NCBI GenBank assembly: GCA_019415525.1
Contig: DXZA01000002.1
Location: forward strand, 73,313 to 137,312
Direction of reading: 5' to 3'
Length of the DNA stretch: 64,000 nucleotides
Source of the DNA: Tyzzerella sp.
Lineage (GTDB): Bacteria; Bacillota; Clostridia; Lachnospirales; Anaerotignaceae
Position 1 is the first letter of the stretch; each line of letters opens with the position of its first letter. The notes beneath the pieces were generated by a model. That model did not search any database. It worked only from the letters and a program-made list of their open reading frames with translations, and had not been told where the DNA came from. The position numbers and the translations under genes were made by a program. Shown here piece after piece: positions 27,426 to 35,930 of this stretch.

Positions 27426-27452
27426 GAATTTAATAATAATATGTGTTATATT
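27424..27452 (+). promoter_or_regulatory. Promoter of the pheB-hom-thrB-lysC operon
   Basis: TTGAAT (27424-27429) and TATATT (27447-27452) with a 17-bp spacer; start predicted near 27459, 40 bases before pheB. Confidence 0.6.
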
Positions 27453-27500
27453 CCTTGATGTGACTACAAATGTTTATGTTAGAAATACAGGAGATGCATT

Positions 27501-27944
27501 ATGAGAGAAGATAAGAATTTTTTTATTGTAGATAAAAGTGTACTGCCAGAGATTTTTCTAAAAGTTATGGAAGTAAAAAATCTTCTTGAAAGCGGTAAGG
27601 AAAAAACTGTTCAAGATGCAGTTGCTAAGGTTGGAATAAGCAGAAGTGCTTTTTATAAATATAGAGATGCAGTTTATCCGTTATATGAAAATACAAGGGG
27701 TAAAACGGTAACAGTATCTGTAAACCTTGATGATACACCAGGGCTTTTATCATCTATACTCAATAGTATAGCTGATGCTGGTGCAAATATTCTTACTATA
27801 AACCAAACAATACCTATAAATGGTATTGCCAATGTTACTATAACTATTGAAACAAATGATATGAAAGGTGATATGAGTACATTTGTTAAGAAAATAGAGT
27901 CTATACATGGCGTTCAGAAGTTTAAAATAATTGCCAGGGAGTGA
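27501..27944 (+). CDS. pheB: ACT-domain protein, PheB/UPF0735 family
   Basis: A 147-residue protein with an N-terminal helix-turn-helix-like segment (VQDAVAKVGISRSAFYKY, about 38-55) and a C-terminal ACT domain (VNLDDTPGLLSSILNSI, about 74-147) of the type that binds amino acids. The family was once called a chorismate mutase subunit, but an enzymatic role is not supported; a ligand-sensing regulator of the downstream threonine genes is a reasonable inference. It sits in the common pheB-hom-thrB order of Firmicutes, and its stop lies 8 bases before the hom ATG. Confidence 0.85.
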   Translation: MREDKNFFIVDKSVLPEIFLKVMEVKNLLESGKEKTVQDAVAKVGISRSAFYKYRDAVYPLYENTRGKTVTVSVNLDDTPGLLSSILNSIADAGANILTINQTIPINGIANVTITIETNDMKGDMSTFVKKIESIHGVQKFKIIARE

Positions 27945-27952
27945 AAATACAG

Positions 27953-29176
27953 ATGATAAATATAGCTATAATGGGGTATGGAACAGTAGGTTCTGGAGTT
28001 TTTGAAGTTATAACTAAAAATAATGATATTGTGAATAAGAAGGCTCGTGAAGAAGTAAATATTAAATACGTTCTTGATTTAAGAAAATTTCCAGGAATGC
28101 CTGTTGAAAAGGTTCTTACTCATGATGTTAATGATATATTAAATGATGAAAGTGTAAAAGTTGTTGTAGAGGTTATGGGAGGAGTTGAGCCTGCCTATAC
28201 ATTTGTTAAATCAGCTCTTTTAAAAGGAAAAAGTGTTGCAACATCAAATAAAGCTCTTGTAGCAGCACATGGCCCTGAACTTATACAGATTGCAAGGGAT
28301 AAAAACGTAAATTTCTTTTTTGAAGCAAGTGTTGGTGGGGGAATACCTATTATAAGACCTTTAAATGAGTGTCTTACAGCTGATAAAATACTTGAAATTA
28401 CAGGTATATTAAATGGTACAACAAATTTTATACTTACAAAAATGTCTAAAAAGGGTAGAAACTTTGAAGATGTTCTTAAAAAAGCTCAAGAACTTGGATA
28501 TGCTGAAAAAGACCCTACTGCTGATGTTGAAGGACATGATGCTTGTAGAAAAATAGCTATACTTTCATCTCTTGCATTTGGTAAAACAGCTCATTTTGAA
28601 AAAATATATACTGAAGGTATAACAAAAATAACAAAAAGAGATTTTGAATATGCAAAAGAATTAAACTGTGAAATAAAGCTTGTTGGTACAAGTAAAAGAC
28701 TTGAAAATGGTATTTCTGCAATGGTTGCACCTATGATGCTTCCTAAAACACACCCGCTTTCAACTGTTGATGGTGTGTTTAATGCAATATTTGTAAAAGG
28801 AAATATGCTTGGTGATACAATGTATTATGGAAGTGGTGCAGGAAGTCTTCCAACTGCTAGTGCTGTTGTATCAGATGTTATTGATGCAATAAGACATATG
28901 GGTGAAAATGTACATATAGATTGGGAAGACGAAGAACTTGAAATACTTGAACTTAAAGATGTTCCTGTTTATGGTTTTATACGTATGTCAGGAGATTTAA
29001 AGACAATTAAAACAGAATCAAAAGTTCTTTTTGATGGTTGTGAATTTGTTGATATTGGTTATGAAGATGAAATTGCTGTTTTGACAGGAAAAGAAACAGA
29101 AGGAAGTCTTAGTGAAAAAATAGAAATATTAAGAAAGGCTGCGGATATAAGAAGTATAATCCGTATGGATAAATAA
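27953..29176 (+). CDS. hom: Homoserine dehydrogenase
   Basis: Monofunctional NAD(P)-dependent enzyme of 407 residues that reduces aspartate semialdehyde to homoserine. The Rossmann motif is IMGYGTVGSG at the N-terminus; the catalytic domain has EASVGGGIPII near 128, GTTNFIL near 155, and KKAQELGYAEKDPTADVEG near 179. A C-terminal ACT-like region (VPVYGFIRMSGD...) of about 75 residues is the site of threonine feedback in this family. The ATG at 27953, with AGGGAG about 11 bases upstream, is preferred to an in-frame GTG at 27941 that overlaps the pheB stop. Confidence 0.95.
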   Translation: MINIAIMGYGTVGSGVFEVITKNNDIVNKKAREEVNIKYVLDLRKFPGMPVEKVLTHDVNDILNDESVKVVVEVMGGVEPAYTFVKSALLKGKSVATSNKALVAAHGPELIQIARDKNVNFFFEASVGGGIPIIRPLNECLTADKILEITGILNGTTNFILTKMSKKGRNFEDVLKKAQELGYAEKDPTADVEGHDACRKIAILSSLAFGKTAHFEKIYTEGITKITKRDFEYAKELNCEIKLVGTSKRLENGISAMVAPMMLPKTHPLSTVDGVFNAIFVKGNMLGDTMYYGSGAGSLPTASAVVSDVIDAIRHMGENVHIDWEDEELEILELKDVPVYGFIRMSGDLKTIKTESKVLFDGCEFVDIGYEDEIAVLTGKETEGSLSEKIEILRKAADIRSIIRMDK

Positions 29177-29178
29177 TT

Positions 29179-30081
29179 ATGATGCATATAAGAGTGCCTG
29201 CTACTTCTGCAAACATGGGTTCAGGCTTTGACAGTATAGGTATTGCGTTAAAGCTTTATAACCATCTTTGGTTTGAAGAAATAGAAAAAGGCGTTGAAAT
29301 AGAAGTAAGAAGAAAACAACTTATAAATATTCCTGCTGATAAGACAAACCTTATTTATAGAACAATGGTTGACTTTTATGCAGAAATAGGTAAAGTTATG
29401 CCAGGTATAAGACTTATACAGGAAGATTATATACCTGTAACAAGAGGACTTGGCAGTAGTGCAGCTTGTATTGTTGCCGGACTTATGGCAGCAAATCATC
29501 TTTCAGGCTGTAATTATACAAAAGATGATTTGGCTCAGATAGCAGCTAAAATAGAGGGACACCCTGATAATTCAAACCCTGCCTTACTTGGTGGAATGGT
29601 TGTTGGTGCTCTTGATACAAATGAAATGAGATATGTTAAGGTTGATGTACCTGAAAAACTCAGATTTGCTATTATGGTGCCAGATTTTCCTATATCAACA
29701 TCAGCTTCAAGAAGTGTTCTTCCTGATGAAATATCAAGACAAGATGCAATATTTAATTCATCAAGAGCAGGTCTTCTTGTGGCATCAATGATGACTGGTA
29801 ATATAGATAATTTAAGAATGGCTATGGACGATAAACTCCATCAGCCATACAGAAAACAGCTTATACCGGAAATGAACCGTATATTTAAGGCTTCAAAAGG
29901 TTATGGTGCTGTTGGTGCATATTTAAGTGGTGCTGGTTCTACACTTATGGCTGTTCTTACAGAAGATAAAGCCGAAGAGTTTGAGCATAAAATGTCTGCA
30001 TATCTAAATTCTATGCCTCATGAGTGGGAATTAACTCTTTTAGAGCCGGATACAGATGGTGCAGTTATTATTTCAGAATAA
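29179..30081 (+). CDS. thrB: Homoserine kinase
   Basis: GHMP-family kinase of 300 residues that phosphorylates homoserine for threonine synthesis. Motifs: VPATSANMGSGFDSIG at the N-terminus, the ATP-binding PVTRGLGSSAA near 88, and a C-terminal GAVGAYLSGAGST near 243. It begins 2 bases after hom. ATG is doubled at 29179 and 29182, so either may be used. No threonine synthase gene is in this window. Confidence 0.95.
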   Translation: MMHIRVPATSANMGSGFDSIGIALKLYNHLWFEEIEKGVEIEVRRKQLINIPADKTNLIYRTMVDFYAEIGKVMPGIRLIQEDYIPVTRGLGSSAACIVAGLMAANHLSGCNYTKDDLAQIAAKIEGHPDNSNPALLGGMVVGALDTNEMRYVKVDVPEKLRFAIMVPDFPISTSASRSVLPDEISRQDAIFNSSRAGLLVASMMTGNIDNLRMAMDDKLHQPYRKQLIPEMNRIFKASKGYGAVGAYLSGAGSTLMAVLTEDKAEEFEHKMSAYLNSMPHEWELTLLEPDTDGAVIISE

Positions 30082-30097
30082 ACGGGGGGATATTAAA

Positions 30098-31321
30098 TTG
30101 TTAATAGTACAGAAATACGGCGGTAGTTCCGTAGCAAATGCAGAAAGAATTTTCAACGTTGCAAAAAGAATTATTGAAGCATATGACAAAGGAAATGATG
30201 TAGTTGTTGTATTATCAGCACAGGGCGACACTACTGATGAACTTATAGAAAAAGCAGCTGAAATCAATCCTAATGCCTCAAGAAGAGAAATGGATATGCT
30301 CCTTTCAACAGGAGAACAGCAGTCAGTTGCACTTATGGCTATGGCTATAAATGCACTTGGAAGAAATGCTATTTCTCTTAATGCTTTTCAGGTTGGAATT
30401 GACACAAATTCAAATTACAGCAACGCCAGAATTAAAACAATAAGCACAGAAAGAATTCACCTTGAACTTGAAAAGAAAAACATTGTTATTATTACAGGTT
30501 TTCAGGGTATCAACAAATATGATGATGTAACAACTCTTGGTAGAGGTGGTTCTGATACATCAGCCGTTGCTCTTGCAGCAAAACTTCATGCTGATATATG
30601 TGAAATATATACAGATGTTGATGGTGTATATACAGCAGACCCTCGAGTTGTAAAATCAGCTGAAAAACTTGATGAAATCAGCTATGATGAAATGCTTGAA
30701 CTTGCATCTTTAGGTGCTAAAGTTCTTCATAATCGTTCAGTTGAACTTGCTAAAAAATACAATGTTAATTTAGTTGTACGCTCAAGTCTTACAAGAGCAG
30801 AGGGAACATTAGTTAAGGAGGAAACAAAAGTGGAAAAAATGCTTATTAGCGGTGTAGCTTCAGATAAAGATGTATCAAGAATATCAGTTATAGGAGTTGA
30901 GGACGTTCCTGGAAAGGCTTTCTCTATATTCTCATTACTTGCAAAAGAAAAAATCAGTGTAGATATTATACTTCAGTCAATTGGTCGTGATAACTCAAAA
31001 GATATTTCATTTACAGTTTCAAAATCAGATTTACAGCGTGCGTTAGATGCACTTGAAGCAAATAAAGAAAGACTTGGTTTTAAAGAAATTACTCATAGAG
31101 ATAATGTTGCAAAACTTTCAGTTGTAGGTGCTGGTATGGCTACAAATCCTGGTGTTGCAAGCCTTATGTTTGAAGCACTTTTTGATGCAGGAGTTAATAT
31201 TAGTATGATTTCAACATCAGAAATTAAAATTTCTGTTCTTATTGATGAAGATGATGTTGATGCAGCTATGGTTGCAGTTCATGATAAATTTAAAAATGCA
31301 ACAAAGAATTTCAGAAACTAA
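30098..31321 (+). CDS. lysC: Aspartokinase (LysC type) with tandem ACT domains
   Basis: Phosphorylates aspartate, the first step toward lysine, DAP, methionine and threonine. 407 residues: amino-acid kinase domain with VQKYGGSSV at the N-terminus, TTLGRGGSDTSAVA near 145 and TDVDGVYTADPR near 174, then two ACT domains from about 260. The start is TTG at 30098, 7 bases after CGGGGGGA; a longer frame from 30056 would reach back into thrB. Length and organisation match the Bacillus lysine-sensitive isozyme, including an internal start (30830). It closes the pheB-hom-thrB operon and is followed by a terminator. Confidence 0.92.
   Translation: MLIVQKYGGSSVANAERIFNVAKRIIEAYDKGNDVVVVLSAQGDTTDELIEKAAEINPNASRREMDMLLSTGEQQSVALMAMAINALGRNAISLNAFQVGIDTNSNYSNARIKTISTERIHLELEKKNIVIITGFQGINKYDDVTTLGRGGSDTSAVALAAKLHADICEIYTDVDGVYTADPRVVKSAEKLDEISYDEMLELASLGAKVLHNRSVELAKKYNVNLVVRSSLTRAEGTLVKEETKVEKMLISGVASDKDVSRISVIGVEDVPGKAFSIFSLLAKEKISVDIILQSIGRDNSKDISFTVSKSDLQRALDALEANKERLGFKEITHRDNVAKLSVVGAGMATNPGVASLMFEALFDAGVNISMISTSEIKISVLIDEDDVDAAMVAVHDKFKNATKNFRN
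30830..31321 (+). CDS. lysC: Probable aspartokinase beta subunit from an internal start
   Basis: A perfect AAGGAGG (30815-30821) lies within lysC, 8 bases before an in-frame GTG (30830), with an ATG at 30839 three codons later. Starting at the GTG gives a 163-residue product made only of the two ACT domains. In Bacillus subtilis lysC an internal start at the same relative place makes the beta subunit of aspartokinase II, which pairs with the full-length alpha subunit. Production here is inferred from the site, not shown. Confidence 0.6.
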   Translation: MEKMLISGVASDKDVSRISVIGVEDVPGKAFSIFSLLAKEKISVDIILQSIGRDNSKDISFTVSKSDLQRALDALEANKERLGFKEITHRDNVAKLSVVGAGMATNPGVASLMFEALFDAGVNISMISTSEIKISVLIDEDDVDAAMVAVHDKFKNATKNFRN

Positions 31322-31333
31322 TAATACATATAT

Positions 31334-31361
31334 AAAAAAGCTGTCTTTTGACAGCTTTTTT
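31334..31361. terminator. Bidirectional terminator after lysC
   Basis: AAAAAAGCTGTC/GACAGCTTTTTT with TTTT loop; T runs on both strands serve lysC and the convergent protease gene. Confidence 0.9.
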
Positions 31362-32070
31362 AATTTTTATCTATAATCCAATATGAACCGTTTATTGTAG
31401 AACTATATTTTGTTTCTGATGTTATTGTATCGAAATCCCATAGTTTTTCTGTATTTTTAATACTGTTTGGGTCTGCAACAGTAACTTTTTCTGAATTATC
31501 AATACTACAAAGAATTATAAAATGTCCGCTTGATGTAAAATGTCCGTTTCCCATAAGAGCAATTACATATTTACCTTCTTGTAAAGCTGTTTTTACATCA
31601 TAACTATCATTTGTAGTAGTATATGAAAGTCCAAAGTTATTAAGAGAGTCACCTATAAGTGTGTGATAACTACCAGAACCAGAAGAATAATAACCATTAT
31701 TATAAGACCAATCAGCCATTTCTTTAGGATTAATTTTTGTATCTGTAAGAGTTGATACAATCATTGCTATTACAGTAGGTCCGCAGCCTGCATCTTTTAT
31801 TAAATCATTTGTTCCATAATATTCATTACCCCAAGCATTATCTGCTTGATTATAATATATAAAACCTTCAGGAAGTGTTGCTTTTTTTAAATTTAGAATT
31901 GAAATATTATTTGTTATATTTGAAAAGTTTAAAAATAGGGCAAATACAAATGTATATATAATAATTTTTATAAAAGACTTAAATTTTTTCTTTTTGAATA
32001 TAAATCTATATACATGTTTATTAAGTAAAAGAAATAAAAATACAGATATTATTACTTTTAAAATTGTCAT
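31360..32070 (-). CDS. Membrane-anchored C39-like cysteine peptidase
   Basis: Protein of 236 residues with two hydrophobic segments at about 3-20 and 33-52, then an extracytoplasmic domain of the C39-like papain fold. The likely catalytic Cys is in DAGCGPTVIAM (about residue 96), the His in SSGHFIIL (about 183), and the third residue in VADPN (about 198). Related proteins are secreted or surface peptidases of unknown substrate; no bacteriocin transporter adjoins, so a maturation role is not indicated. A strong GGGGGAA ribosome binding site precedes the ATG. It stands alone between terminators. Confidence 0.78.
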   Translation of the reverse strand: MTILKVIISVFLFLLLNKHVYRFIFKKKKFKSFIKIIIYTFVFALFLNFSNITNNISILNLKKATLPEGFIYYNQADNAWGNEYYGTNDLIKDAGCGPTVIAMIVSTLTDTKINPKEMADWSYNNGYYSSGSGSYHTLIGDSLNNFGLSYTTTNDSYDVKTALQEGKYVIALMGNGHFTSSGHFIILCSIDNSEKVTVADPNSIKNTEKLWDFDTITSETKYSSTINGSYWIIDKN

Positions 32071-32163
32071 AAAAATTCCCCCATTTCTTTATAAGAGAAT
32101 TATATAATCTAGGTTTAAAGTATTTATAAAAAATATCTGTCAATTTTATTAAATATTTTCATA

Positions 32164-32197
32164 AAAAAAGTAGATAAAAATTTTTATCTACTTTTTT
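32164..32197 (-). terminator. Terminator of the lysO gene pair
   Basis: Near-perfect palindrome AAAAAGTAGATAAAAA/TTTTTATCTACTTTTT directly beyond the end of the second lysO gene. Confidence 0.85.
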
Positions 32198-32202
32198 AAA
32201 TA

Positions 32203-32802
32203 TTAAAATATATTGAAAAAGAAATTTATAAGTACAGGTACAAATGCAGAACATATAACACCATTTATTACAGCCATAACAGCCACATCAGCACTTGTAT
32301 ATTTCATAAGCATAGGAAGTGTTGTATCTTCACTTGTAGCAGCAGCAGGGGCTATTGCCGTATATTTATTAAAATGTTTTGCTACAAATGGTATTGATAA
32401 AAATGAAAAAAGTTCTCGCATTATATTACTTAAAAATGCTAATGTTCCAAGTTGTGCACCACCAAGATTTGTAAGAAGAACTCCAGAAAGACTATACCAA
32501 CCAAGTCCTGAAGCTATTGAAAGACTTTCATTTAACGGCATTTTTAATAAAACACCACAAATAATACCACCAATTATTGAGCCTATTATAATACCAAATG
32601 GTATAATTACAATTTTTATATGATATTCTTTTAATTTTCTAAATACTTGTTTATTAGTTCCTACACTTATTCCTACTGCAAACATAAGAATATATAATGC
32701 ATATTCAGATATATTTGAAAACATATTTATTGTATTTGTATCAAATATAAATTGACCACATAATACACCAGCAACAAGGCTTATTAATGCTATTATAATC
32801 AT
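32203..32802 (-). CDS. lysO: Lysine exporter LysO family, C-terminal half as a separate protein
   Basis: Membrane protein of 199 residues with about five helices that corresponds to the second half of LysO (YbjE). The strongest block is ASGLGWYSLSGVLLT near residue 98, followed by GTLAFLSNIMREL near 118 and the AATSEDTTLP segment near 153, which match the E. coli protein closely. LysO exports L-lysine and its toxic analogue thialysine. Its ATG overlaps the stop of the N-terminal-half gene (ATGA), so the halves are made together and presumably assemble. Confidence 0.85.
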   Translation of the reverse strand: MIIIALISLVAGVLCGQFIFDTNTINMFSNISEYALYILMFAVGISVGTNKQVFRKLKEYHIKIVIIPFGIIIGSIIGGIICGVLLKMPLNESLSIASGLGWYSLSGVLLTNLGGAQLGTLAFLSNIMRELFSFLSIPFVAKHFNKYTAIAPAAATSEDTTLPMLMKYTSADVAVMAVINGVICSAFVPVLINFFFNIF

Positions 32803-33080
32803 TTTTTAGCATCCTTTTTTTTATCTAAAAATTTTTTTGTAAGAAAATATACAGGAAAAATTGAGCATATTATAGGAATAACAGAAAAAATTACACTTTC
32901 AAAACCAAGTGTTGCAAGTTCTGAAAAAAATTCCGGACGACTGCCTAAAGAAACACCCATTGAAAATATAAGAAGGGCAGTGCATATTACTTGTATTTTT
33001 CCATTTAAACCTGAGTACTTTTCATTAAAATATTTATAGCCTATAAAAACCCCTATTGCCATTATTATTAATATAACCAT
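32799..33080 (-). CDS. Lysine exporter LysO family, N-terminal half
   Basis: A 93-residue protein with about three membrane helices, including LLIFSMGVSLGSRPEF near 43-58, which corresponds to the FMGISL region of the first half of single-chain LysO. The start at 33080 has a perfect AGGAGG 10 bases upstream; a longer frame to 33164 would begin in the promoter. It overlaps the C-terminal-half gene by 4 bases. Splitting of this family in two genes is known in other Firmicutes, so it is taken as native and not as a frameshift. Confidence 0.78.
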   Translation of the reverse strand: MVILIIMAIGVFIGYKYFNEKYSGLNGKIQVICTALLIFSMGVSLGSRPEFFSELATLGFESVIFSVIPIICSIFPVYFLTKKFLDKKKDAKK

Positions 33081-33114
33081 ATGGCTTATACCTCCTTTTA
33101 AAAACATAAATAAT

Positions 33115-33142
33115 AATATATCATATTTTAAAAAATGGTAAA
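33115..33142 (-). promoter_or_regulatory. Promoter of the lysO pair
   Basis: Minus strand: TTTACC (33142-33137), 16 bp, TATATT (33120-33115), with TGA in front of the -10. Confidence 0.45.
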
Positions 33143-33205
33143 AGTCATGTTTTAAATTAAACACAGTCTTTTTGTAAAAGTTTTGTTTAGAAATTGAAAA
33201 ACTCC

Positions 33206-33233
33206 TTGACAGCTTTTTTCTATGTGATATAAT
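33206..33233 (+). promoter_or_regulatory. Promoter of the thrS T-box leader
   Basis: TTGACA (33206-33211), 16-bp spacer, extended -10 TGATATAAT (hexamer 33228-33233). Confidence 0.85.
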
Positions 33234-33239
33234 AACGTC

Positions 33240-33499
33240 ATTAATATATATTGTTAATACATTGATGAGGACAGTAGTCTGTCAGGTATCTTTCAGAGAG
33301 GGAATACAATTTTAGTATTAAAATTGGTGTGAGTATTCCTATTTACGACAGTTCGAAGACCACCTCGGAGTGACTTTAAAAAAGTCCGTATAACTGCGTT
33401 AAAGTTTTAATTAAGTGGTTTTTACAATTAGGGTGGAACCGCGGGAATATAATACTCTCGTCCCTTTTTATTTTTATATTAAGGCATGGGAGTTTTTTT
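33240..33499 (+). promoter_or_regulatory. T-box leader sensing uncharged tRNA-Thr
   Basis: T-box sequence AGGGTGGAACCGCGGG at 33430-33445. The specifier loop shows ACC (33359-33361) in the context GAAG-ACC-A, a threonine codon, as expected before thrS. The terminator pairs 33454-33464 with 33483-33493 (one mismatch) and ends in seven T. Stem I lies between about 33260 and 33400. Confidence 0.92.
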
Positions 33500-33534
33500 A
33501 TTGGAACTTTTTTAATTTGAAAGGAGATATAACA

Positions 33535-35445
33535 ATGATTAAGGTAACACTTAAAGACGGAGTTGTAAAAGAATATGAAAATGCAATTTCCGTACTTGAT
33601 ATTGCAAAAAGTATAAGCGAAGGACTTGCAAGAAATGCTTGCTGTGGAATAGTTGATGGTGAAACACAAGACCTTCGTTTTGTTGTAGATAAAGATTCAG
33701 AAGTAAGTATTTGTACATTTGATGATGAAGAAGGAAAGAGAGCTTTCCGTCACACAGCATCTCATATTATGGCTCAGGCTATAAAAAGACTTTATCCAGA
33801 AACAAAACTTGCAATAGGACCTGCTATTGCTGAAGGTTTCTACTATGACTTTGATAGACCTACACCATTTACACCAGAAGAACTTACAGCTATCGAAAAA
33901 GAAATGAAAGCTATTGTTAAAGAAAATCTTCCACTTGAAAAATTTGAACTTCCAAGAGCAGAAGCTATAAAATACATGGAAGAAAGAGAAGAACCATATA
34001 AAGTTGAACTTATAAATGACCTTCCAGAAGATGCGGTTATTTCATTCTATAAACAAGGTGAATATGTTGACCTTTGTGCAGGACCACATCTTATGAGCAC
34101 AAAACCTGTAAAAGCATTTAAACTTACATCTGTTGCAGGTGCTTATTGGAGAGGTAATGAAAAGAACAAAATGCTTTCAAGAATTTATGGTACAGCTTAT
34201 ACAAAAGCAGCTGACCTTGATGCATACCTTAATATGATTGAAGAAGCTAAAAAACGTGACCATAGAAAACTTGGAAAAGAATTACAGCTTTTTGCACTTC
34301 TTGATGAAGGCCCAGGTTTCCCATTCTTCCTTCCAAAAGGTATGGTTGTTAAAAATACTCTTCTTGATTTCTGGAGAGAAATTCATAAAAAAGCAGGTTA
34401 TGTTGAAGTTTCAACACCTATTATATTAAGCAGACAGCTTTGGGAAACAAGCGGTCATTGGGACCACTACAAAGATAATATGTATACAACAGTAATTGAT
34501 GAACAGGACTTTGCTATTAAACCTATGAACTGTCCAGGTGGTATGCTTGTATACAAACAGAATATGCATTCATATAGAGACCTTCCATTAAGAGTTGGTG
34601 AAATCGGTCTTGTACACAGACATGAAAAATCAGGTGCTTTACATGGTCTTATGCGTGTTCGTTGCTTCAATCAGGATGATGCTCATATATTTATGACAGA
34701 AGAACAGATTAAAGATGAAATAAGTGGTGTAATTAAACTTATTGACAGTGTTTATAGTCTTTTCGGTTTCAAATATCATATAGAACTTTCAACAAGACCA
34801 GAAGACAGTATGGGTTCTGATGAAGCTTGGGAAATAGCTACAAATGGTCTTAGAGATGCCCTTAATGAAAATGGTATTGAATATGTTGTAAATGAAGGTG
34901 ACGGTGCATTCTATGGACCAAAAATTGACTTCCATCTTGAAGACTCTCTCGGAAGAACATGGCAGTGTGGTACAATACAGCTTGATATGCAGATGCCAGA
35001 AAGATTTGACCTTGAATATACAGCAGCAGACGGAACAAAGAAAAGACCTGTTATGATTCACAGAGTTTGCTTTGGTTCAATAGAAAGATTTATAGGTATA
35101 TTAATTGAGCATTTTGCAGGACAGTTCCCAACATGGCTTGCACCTGTTCAGGTTAAAGTTCTTCCTATATCTGAAAAATTTGAAGATTATGCAAAATCAG
35201 TTGCAGATAGACTTGATGCAGAAGGTATCAGAGTTGAAACTGATAACAGAGCTGAAAAAATCGGATATAAAATCAGAGAAGCAAGAAATGAAAGAGTACC
35301 TTATATCATCGTTGTTGGTGAAAAAGATAAAGAAGCAGGAAAAGTTTCACTTCGTTCAAGAGCAAATGGAGAAGAAGGACAGTTTGACCTTGAAGATGTT
35401 GTTGCAAGAGTTAAAGAAGAAATTAAAACAAGAGCAAATAACTAA
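33535..35445 (+). CDS. thrS: Threonyl-tRNA synthetase
   Basis: Class II synthetase of 636 residues: N-terminal TGS domain (residues 1-60), the editing domain with HTASHIMAQA near 73 and the CAGPHL block near 179, and the catalytic domain. Zinc and motif 2 residues are in MNCPGGM near 327 and GLVHRHEKSGALHG near 355; MIHRVCFGSIERF is motif 3. The C-terminal anticodon domain (QVKVLPIS...) completes the usual length. AAGGAGA precedes the ATG at 33535; the same frame stays open upstream through the T-box but is not coding. Controlled by the tRNA-Thr T-box. Confidence 0.97.
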   Translation: MIKVTLKDGVVKEYENAISVLDIAKSISEGLARNACCGIVDGETQDLRFVVDKDSEVSICTFDDEEGKRAFRHTASHIMAQAIKRLYPETKLAIGPAIAEGFYYDFDRPTPFTPEELTAIEKEMKAIVKENLPLEKFELPRAEAIKYMEEREEPYKVELINDLPEDAVISFYKQGEYVDLCAGPHLMSTKPVKAFKLTSVAGAYWRGNEKNKMLSRIYGTAYTKAADLDAYLNMIEEAKKRDHRKLGKELQLFALLDEGPGFPFFLPKGMVVKNTLLDFWREIHKKAGYVEVSTPIILSRQLWETSGHWDHYKDNMYTTVIDEQDFAIKPMNCPGGMLVYKQNMHSYRDLPLRVGEIGLVHRHEKSGALHGLMRVRCFNQDDAHIFMTEEQIKDEISGVIKLIDSVYSLFGFKYHIELSTRPEDSMGSDEAWEIATNGLRDALNENGIEYVVNEGDGAFYGPKIDFHLEDSLGRTWQCGTIQLDMQMPERFDLEYTAADGTKKRPVMIHRVCFGSIERFIGILIEHFAGQFPTWLAPVQVKVLPISEKFEDYAKSVADRLDAEGIRVETDNRAEKIGYKIREARNERVPYIIVVGEKDKEAGKVSLRSRANGEEGQFDLEDVVARVKEEIKTRANN

Positions 35446-35453
35446 TTATAATA

Positions 35454-35491
35454 AAAAAAGGTTAAAGACTTTTGAGTCTTTAACCTTTTTT
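35454..35491. terminator. Bidirectional terminator after thrS
   Basis: Perfect 17-bp hairpin (35454-35470 with 35475-35491; AAAAAAGGTTAAAGACT arm) ending in T run, shared with the convergent small gene. Confidence 0.92.
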
Positions 35492-35492
35492 G

Positions 35493-35801
35493 TTAATCTT
35501 TATATAATGGATAATTTCCTGTACCTTGCTTTAATTCTTTAATTTGACCAAAACCATTAATTTCTATATCATACCATTTATCACCGTTAATTATTATATA
35601 ACTATATTCGTTTAAAAATAAATCCTCCCGTTCAATCTGTTCGCTTATAACTTCTCCACCTCCAGATTGTTCAAGAGCTTTGTTTCTTGCTTCTGTACTG
35701 TCTATTCTAAAAATCATAATTCCTATAGAACCTATAAGTAAAAATATTATAATTATAGCTGCAATAATAGCTAATATTAATTTTAATGATAATTTTTTCA
35801 T
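35493..35801 (-). CDS. Small membrane-anchored PepSY-like protein
   Basis: A 102-residue protein with one N-terminal transmembrane helix (about 8-32) and an extracytoplasmic segment that has the PepSY outline: EARNKALEQSGGGEVISEQIE, then YSYIIINGDKWYDIEINGFGQI. PepSY modules are thought to modulate peptidases or sense wall components, but this one has no partner next to it. GAGGAA precedes the ATG. Convergent with thrS. Confidence 0.6.
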   Translation of the reverse strand: MKKLSLKLILAIIAAIIIIFLLIGSIGIMIFRIDSTEARNKALEQSGGGEVISEQIEREDLFLNEYSYIIINGDKWYDIEINGFGQIKELKQGTGNYPLYKD

Positions 35802-35895
35802 ATATATTCCTCATTTACTTTTTGTTAATTTTATTATAAATTATTAATATTAAATTAATATTAAAAAATATATTAAGTTAAATATAAAAATATTA

Positions 35896-35924
35896 TTGAC
35901 ACAAACATATAGTTGTGGTATACT
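35896..35924 (+). promoter_or_regulatory. Promoter of the infC-rpmI-rplT operon
   Basis: TTGACA (35896-35901), 17-bp spacer, TATACT (35919-35924), with TG at 35916-35917 (extended -10). One of the closest matches to consensus in the window. Confidence 0.88.
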
Positions 35925-35930
35925 TTCTCA

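Noticed and set aside
30056..30097. Longer start for lysC inside thrB
   Set aside because: TTG at 30098 has a strong ribosome binding site and produces the expected aspartokinase N-terminus.
33415..33534. Upstream extension of the thrS frame
   Set aside because: This stretch is the T-box and terminator; the ATG at 33535 has the ribosome binding site and the TGS domain begins there.
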